Source: Butyrivibrio sp. (GTDB lineage Bacteria > Bacillota > Clostridia > Lachnospirales > Lachnospiraceae). Taken from it: a stretch of 17,569 nucleotides of DNA. A program made the translations under genes and the position numbers. This document shows, piece after piece, positions 13,915-17,569 of the stretch; within the stretch, counting starts at the first letter, position 1; each line of letters opens with the position of its first letter. The notes below the pieces were generated by a model. The model was not told where the DNA came from, ran no database searches, and was given only the letters and a program-made list of their open reading frames with translations. The stretch spans positions 1 to 17,569 of the forward strand of contig JAILEJ010000146.1 of NCBI GenBank assembly GCA_024688095.1, given 5' to 3'.

Positions 13915-16185
13915 TTGATTTTCATAAATAAAACAGATACATATAAATCACAAAAAGATAATTCTAATATTTCTTTTTTGAGAAAGATGGTACTTTCATA
14001 TAGTATCATTCTTTTTGTTATTCTTTTCCTGGGAATATTCTTTTACTCAAGCAGTATTCGTACTATTGATACCAGATTCTGGGAACAGAATGAAACAACT
14101 CTTAAGCAGTCTTCTGCTGATCTCAATTACACTTTTGAAATGATGGATGTTTTATGTGGCCAGATCGGAACCTCTGCTGTTCAGTCTCTTACTTATTATG
14201 TAACAAAGCCTGATTCTTTTTATATGAGTGCATATACTGCTCAAAAGGATCTTATTTTATATATGGCTACAGAGACAATGCTTCCTATTACTAATTATTA
14301 TATTTATTTGGAAAATACTGATTATATTCTTTCATCATCACAGTTTATGAGTAATGATCTCTTCTATAAATATGAAAGAAAATATAATATGGAACAATAT
14401 GAAAACTGGTATCATTTAATGCACAATCGTAATAACTGCCAGACTTTCATCTCAATGTCCCAGTATATAAACAACAGTAATCCTCAAAGTTCATATATTT
14501 ATACTCTTAATCTGAACAATTATTCAGTAAATGAGACAAATTCCATGGTCGTATTTGAAATGGATGACAAAAAGCTTGCTTCTATTTTTGCAGATATTGA
14601 TTTTTATGATGATGGTTTTCTTGTAATAACTGATTCTGAAGGAAATCTAATGTATTCTCAGAATATGTATGATGAATCTCTTGTTGAACGCATTTCAAAT
14701 CTTCAATATGATTCATCAAACCTGGCATCGCTTGAACTGGAAGGAATTAATATGAAATCCATACATTATGTATCAACCTTTAATGACTGGAACTATTATC
14801 TTGTCCTTCCAAAATCCGCAGCAATTGGAACACTTCATTCCTATCAGATCATTTATATAATTATCATAAGCGCAGCCATAATTATAAGTTTCATTCTTAT
14901 TTATTTCTTATCAATGAAGAACAGTGCTCCTATGATTGAATTAAAAGAACAGCTATCAGATATGGAAATAGATAATGATACTTTAAAACAGGTAATAAAC
15001 GAGCAAAAGCCTCTAATACAAAACGCCTATGCACGAAGAGTTATGATGGGACAGGTTTATACTGAAGAGGAACTTAAATATATACGTAATTATTTAGGAT
15101 TATCTGCTGAAAATCAGCGTTTCAATGTTTTATATATGGTAATTTATGATAACGAATATATTAACTCACCAGAAAGTGAAACGGCTTTTTCAGCTCCTAT
15201 TGAAATAGGTGAGAATATAATAAGAGAAGCATTTACAATGTTTATTGGATCTCCTCTTTATATATTCAGTCCCGATGAACGATGCTATGCAGTTCTTCTT
15301 AATACAACAGAACCTGATGATAAGGCAATGCTTAACATCCAGGAAAAGATTTTAAAGCTTCACAACTATTTGCTTGATAACTATTCTATCTGGTTATATG
15401 CAAGTGTAGGCAGACCAAAATCCAACTTTATGAATTTGTGGCGTTCATATGAACAGGCAGTAGAAGCAATAAATTATACAACCAAAAACTATATATTTAT
15501 ACCACATGAACTAATCAAGAAAGATTCAAATGAATATTACTATCCACTTGAGCTTTCTCAAAAATTGTATTCTTACATAATTCATGGTGTAAATGCTCAG
15601 GTACATGAAATATTTAAGATAATAAGATCTGAAAATCTTGAAAAACGAGCTCTTCCTTTTAATTTGATGAACTTTCTTTTTTCAGATATCAGAAATACTC
15701 TTTTCAAGGCCAGAAATGCCATAAAAGAAACGCCTGACAAGGCAGAAAACTTTAGCGAAATTGATTCAATGTTTGAACAAAAGCTATCTTTAAAGCTTTG
15801 CGAAGATATTGCGTTAAGATTATGTGATCTATGTAAAACTACTTCAAATGAAGAACAGCTTATAGTTAATATACAAAAATATATTAATGATAATTACAAA
15901 GATCCTTCACTTGGCCTAAATAAAATAAGTGAGAAATTCCAGATTTCTGAGAGCTATTTTTCACATATGTTTAAGGAAGAAACCGGAACAAACTTTTCAA
16001 CCTATCTTGAATCCATAAGAATGAATGAAAGTGTAAGACTTATTAAATCAGGTGAAATATCTAATATTTCTGATCTTTATATGGTTGTTGGATATAATAA
16101 TGCAAACTCCTTTAGAAGAGTTTTCAAAAAGACTTTTGGTATTTCTCCTGCTCAGATGCGTGATTCTGCACCATTAAATAACTGA
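13915..16185 (+). CDS. Membrane-anchored AraC-family regulator (YesS/YtdP-like)
   Basis: The 756-residue protein is likely the one-component sensor and activator of the divergent transporter operon. A first membrane segment at about 26-47 and a second at about 310-333 enclose an extracellular region of about 260 residues that looks Cache-like (for example FLVITDSEGNLMYS near 235-248 and DWNYYLVLP near 291-299). A cytoplasmic region follows, with a degenerate YesN-like stretch (SVGRPKSNF...SYEQAVEAI). An AraC double helix-turn-helix ends the protein, with the family signature GYNNANSFRRVFKKTFGISP. The layout and length match Bacillus YesS, which controls rhamnogalacturonan use. The start is TTG, supported by AAAGGTGA about 7 nt upstream; the first ATG is only at residue 25, inside the first membrane segment. 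A bidirectional terminator follows. Confidence 0.88.
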   Translation: MIFINKTDTYKSQKDNSNISFLRKMVLSYSIILFVILFLGIFFYSSSIRTIDTRFWEQNETTLKQSSADLNYTFEMMDVLCGQIGTSAVQSLTYYVTKPDSFYMSAYTAQKDLILYMATETMLPITNYYIYLENTDYILSSSQFMSNDLFYKYERKYNMEQYENWYHLMHNRNNCQTFISMSQYINNSNPQSSYIYTLNLNNYSVNETNSMVVFEMDDKKLASIFADIDFYDDGFLVITDSEGNLMYSQNMYDESLVERISNLQYDSSNLASLELEGINMKSIHYVSTFNDWNYYLVLPKSAAIGTLHSYQIIYIIIISAAIIISFILIYFLSMKNSAPMIELKEQLSDMEIDNDTLKQVINEQKPLIQNAYARRVMMGQVYTEEELKYIRNYLGLSAENQRFNVLYMVIYDNEYINSPESETAFSAPIEIGENIIREAFTMFIGSPLYIFSPDERCYAVLLNTTEPDDKAMLNIQEKILKLHNYLLDNYSIWLYASVGRPKSNFMNLWRSYEQAVEAINYTTKNYIFIPHELIKKDSNEYYYPLELSQKLYSYIIHGVNAQVHEIFKIIRSENLEKRALPFNLMNFLFSDIRNTLFKARNAIKETPDKAENFSEIDSMFEQKLSLKLCEDIALRLCDLCKTTSNEEQLIVNIQKYINDNYKDPSLGLNKISEKFQISESYFSHMFKEETGTNFSTYLESIRMNESVRLIKSGEISNISDLYMVVGYNNANSFRRVFKKTFGISPAQMRDSAPLNN

Positions 16186-16210
16186 ATTAAATACACTATT
16201 TTAAATATCT

Positions 16211-16263
16211 AATCAAAAAACCTCGTTGAATGAATTATATTCTTCCAACGAGATTTTTTGATT
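16211..16263. terminator. Bidirectional terminator between the regulator and the uxaA-like gene
   Basis: CTCGTTG (16222-16228) and CAACGAG (16246-16252) form the core stem, extended outward by AATCAAAAAA and TTTTTTGATT. A- and T-runs flank it on both sides, so it can end the rightward regulator and the leftward dehydratase transcripts. Confidence 0.8.
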
Positions 16264-16315
16264 TCTATTATCTTTTATATAATATTTACCATTATAATAT
16301 TTTCAAATACTCTTA

Positions 16316-17569
16316 TTATAATGTTACCCCCTGCTTCCATATAGCCATATCATGGAAGCCTGCTATCTCACTCTTAAGCTTTTCTCCTGATGCTGTTCTA
16401 AGGATTTTATCCCATAATTCATCTGTAAGTTCTTCAAAAGTATTACCTTCGAGTATTCTTCCAGCTGAAAAATCTATCCAGTTACTCTTCTTATGAGCAA
16501 TTGTAGGATTACTTGCAATTTTCATGGTAGGAACAGGACATGCAAATGGTGTTCCTCTTCCTGTGGTAAAGAGTACAATCTGAGCTCCTGAAGAAGCAAG
16601 TGCTGTAGCAGCACAAAGATCATTACCTGGTGCACATAAAAGATTAAGCCCCTTTACATCAGTACGCTCTCCATATTCCATTACGTTCATAACAGGAAAA
16701 CTTCCTGACTTCTGAGTACATCCAAGTGATTTATCTTCAAGTGTTGTTATTCCACCAGCCTTATTTCCTGGAGAAGGATTTTCATAAATAGGTTCTCCCT
16801 GTTTTGTGAAATAATCTTTAAATCCATTGATCATTGCAACTGTCTTATCAAAAGTAGCCTCATCCTTACATCTGTTCATAAGAATTGTCTCTGCACCAAA
16901 CATTTCAGGTACTTCTGTAAGAATTGATGTACCACCATGTCTTACAATTGTATCTGAGATTCTTCCTACAAGTGGATTGGCTGTGATACCTGAATATCCA
17001 TCACTTCCACCACACTTAAGACCAATTATAAGGTTAGAAGCATCAACAGTCTCTCTTTTATCCTTTGAAACAGTCTCAATTAATTCTTCTACAAGTGCTA
17101 TACCATCAGCGATTTCATCATCTGATTCCTGACAAACAAGGAATTTTACTCTTTCCTTGTCATATTCACCTATATATGGCATAAGTGTATCTATATTACT
17201 ATTTTCACATCCAAGACCAAGTACTAATACACCGCCGGCATTTGGGTGGTGGATTAAGTCAGCAAGAATAGTTCTTGTATGCTCCTGATCATCACCTGTC
17301 TGAGAACATCCATAATTGTGTGTAAATGTAACAACCTCATCTACACTTCCCTTTACCATAGGATTTGTTGCTTTTACAATTGCCTGCGCAATATTATTAA
17401 CACAGCCAACCGTTGGAATTATCCATATTTCATTTCTGATTCCAACCTTACCGTCTTTTCTTACAAACCCTTCAAAAGTACGATTCTTAGTTGCCATCTC
17501 TTTTTCTTTATTTGCAATATCTTCTTTATCAGGATTATATGAATATGTAAGAATACCTTCAAGATTTGT
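16316..17569 (-). CDS. uxaA: Altronate dehydratase, UxaA type (5' part cut by window edge)
   Basis: The enzyme dehydrates D-altronate to 2-keto-3-deoxygluconate, a step of D-galacturonate catabolism, so it fits pectin use. The reading frame has no stop up to the window edge: 24 more codons lie upstream of the ATG at 17497, encoding a residue run that ends NKEKEMATKN. Family proteins of about 490-500 residues have an N-terminal SAF domain before the FEGFVRKDGKVGIRNE motif, which here directly follows, so the ATG at 17497 is internal. Visible family motifs are YGCSQTGDDQEHT, LGCENSN and GLKCGGSDGYSGITANPL, with cysteines that probably bind iron. The related galactarate dehydratase is less likely, judging from length and motif detail. 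Its promoter lies outside the window. Confidence 0.85.
   Translation of the reverse strand, partial: TNLEGILTYSYNPDKEDIANKEKEMATKNRTFEGFVRKDGKVGIRNEIWIIPTVGCVNNIAQAIVKATNPMVKGSVDEVVTFTHNYGCSQTGDDQEHTRTILADLIHHPNAGGVLVLGLGCENSNIDTLMPYIGEYDKERVKFLVCQESDDEIADGIALVEELIETVSKDKRETVDASNLIIGLKCGGSDGYSGITANPLVGRISDTIVRHGGTSILTEVPEMFGAETILMNRCKDEATFDKTVAMINGFKDYFTKQGEPIYENPSPGNKAGGITTLEDKSLGCTQKSGSFPVMNVMEYGERTDVKGLNLLCAPGNDLCAATALASSGAQIVLFTTGRGTPFACPVPTMKIASNPTIAHKKSNWIDFSAGRILEGNTFEELTDELWDKILRTASGEKLKSEIAGFHDMAIWKQGVTL

Noticed and set aside
16827..17132. Rightward 101-residue frame opposite the altronate dehydratase
   Set aside because: It is an antisense shadow of conserved coding sequence, without ribosome site or recognisable motif.

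Overview
The window looks like a low-G+C Gram-positive gut or rumen anaerobe of the Lachnospiraceae type (Butyrivibrio, Roseburia or Eubacterium relatives). This is inferred from AT-rich DNA, strong GGAGG ribosome binding sites, CcpA-type cre sites, BspA-type leucine-rich-repeat secreted proteins and the style of the sugar genes. No rRNA, tRNA, CRISPR array, transposase or prophage gene was seen.

Left part (1-4924): a leftward two-gene operon encodes a NudC-like NADH pyrophosphatase and a cytoplasmic GH43 glycosidase fused to N-terminal ankyrin repeats. Upstream of it, about 550 bp of non-coding DNA holds two copies, in inverted orientation, of a roughly 210-220 bp structured element. The two copies share internal motifs, but their paired arms have different sequences. 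This is the least explained feature in the window. Next is a secreted leucine-rich-repeat protein, also leftward.

Middle part (4925-7401): a rightward adenosine deaminase and a leftward MATE-family transporter converge on one shared terminator.

Right part (7402-17569): a carbohydrate-use locus. A leftward operon encodes a lipoprotein solute-binding protein, two LplB/LplC-type permeases, an SGNH (CE12-like) acetylesterase and a second cytoplasmic GH43 enzyme. Stem-loops lie at three of its four gene junctions. Divergent from it is a 756-residue membrane-anchored AraC-type regulator of the YesS/YtdP kind. The shared promoter region holds one perfect and one near-perfect cre site and an 11-bp perfect inverted repeat. 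The right edge cuts a UxaA-type altronate dehydratase gene, a step of D-galacturonate catabolism.

Together the right-hand genes suggest that acetylated oligosaccharides are imported by an ABC transporter whose ATPase lies elsewhere. They would be deacetylated and trimmed inside the cell, under an extracellular-sensing AraC regulator and carbon catabolite control. Membership of YesS-like, YtcQP/YteP-like, CE12 and UxaA families points to pectin, possibly rhamnogalacturonan, but arabinoxylan oligosaccharides remain possible. The ankyrin-GH43 enzyme probably adds a second intracellular xylosidase/arabinosidase activity.
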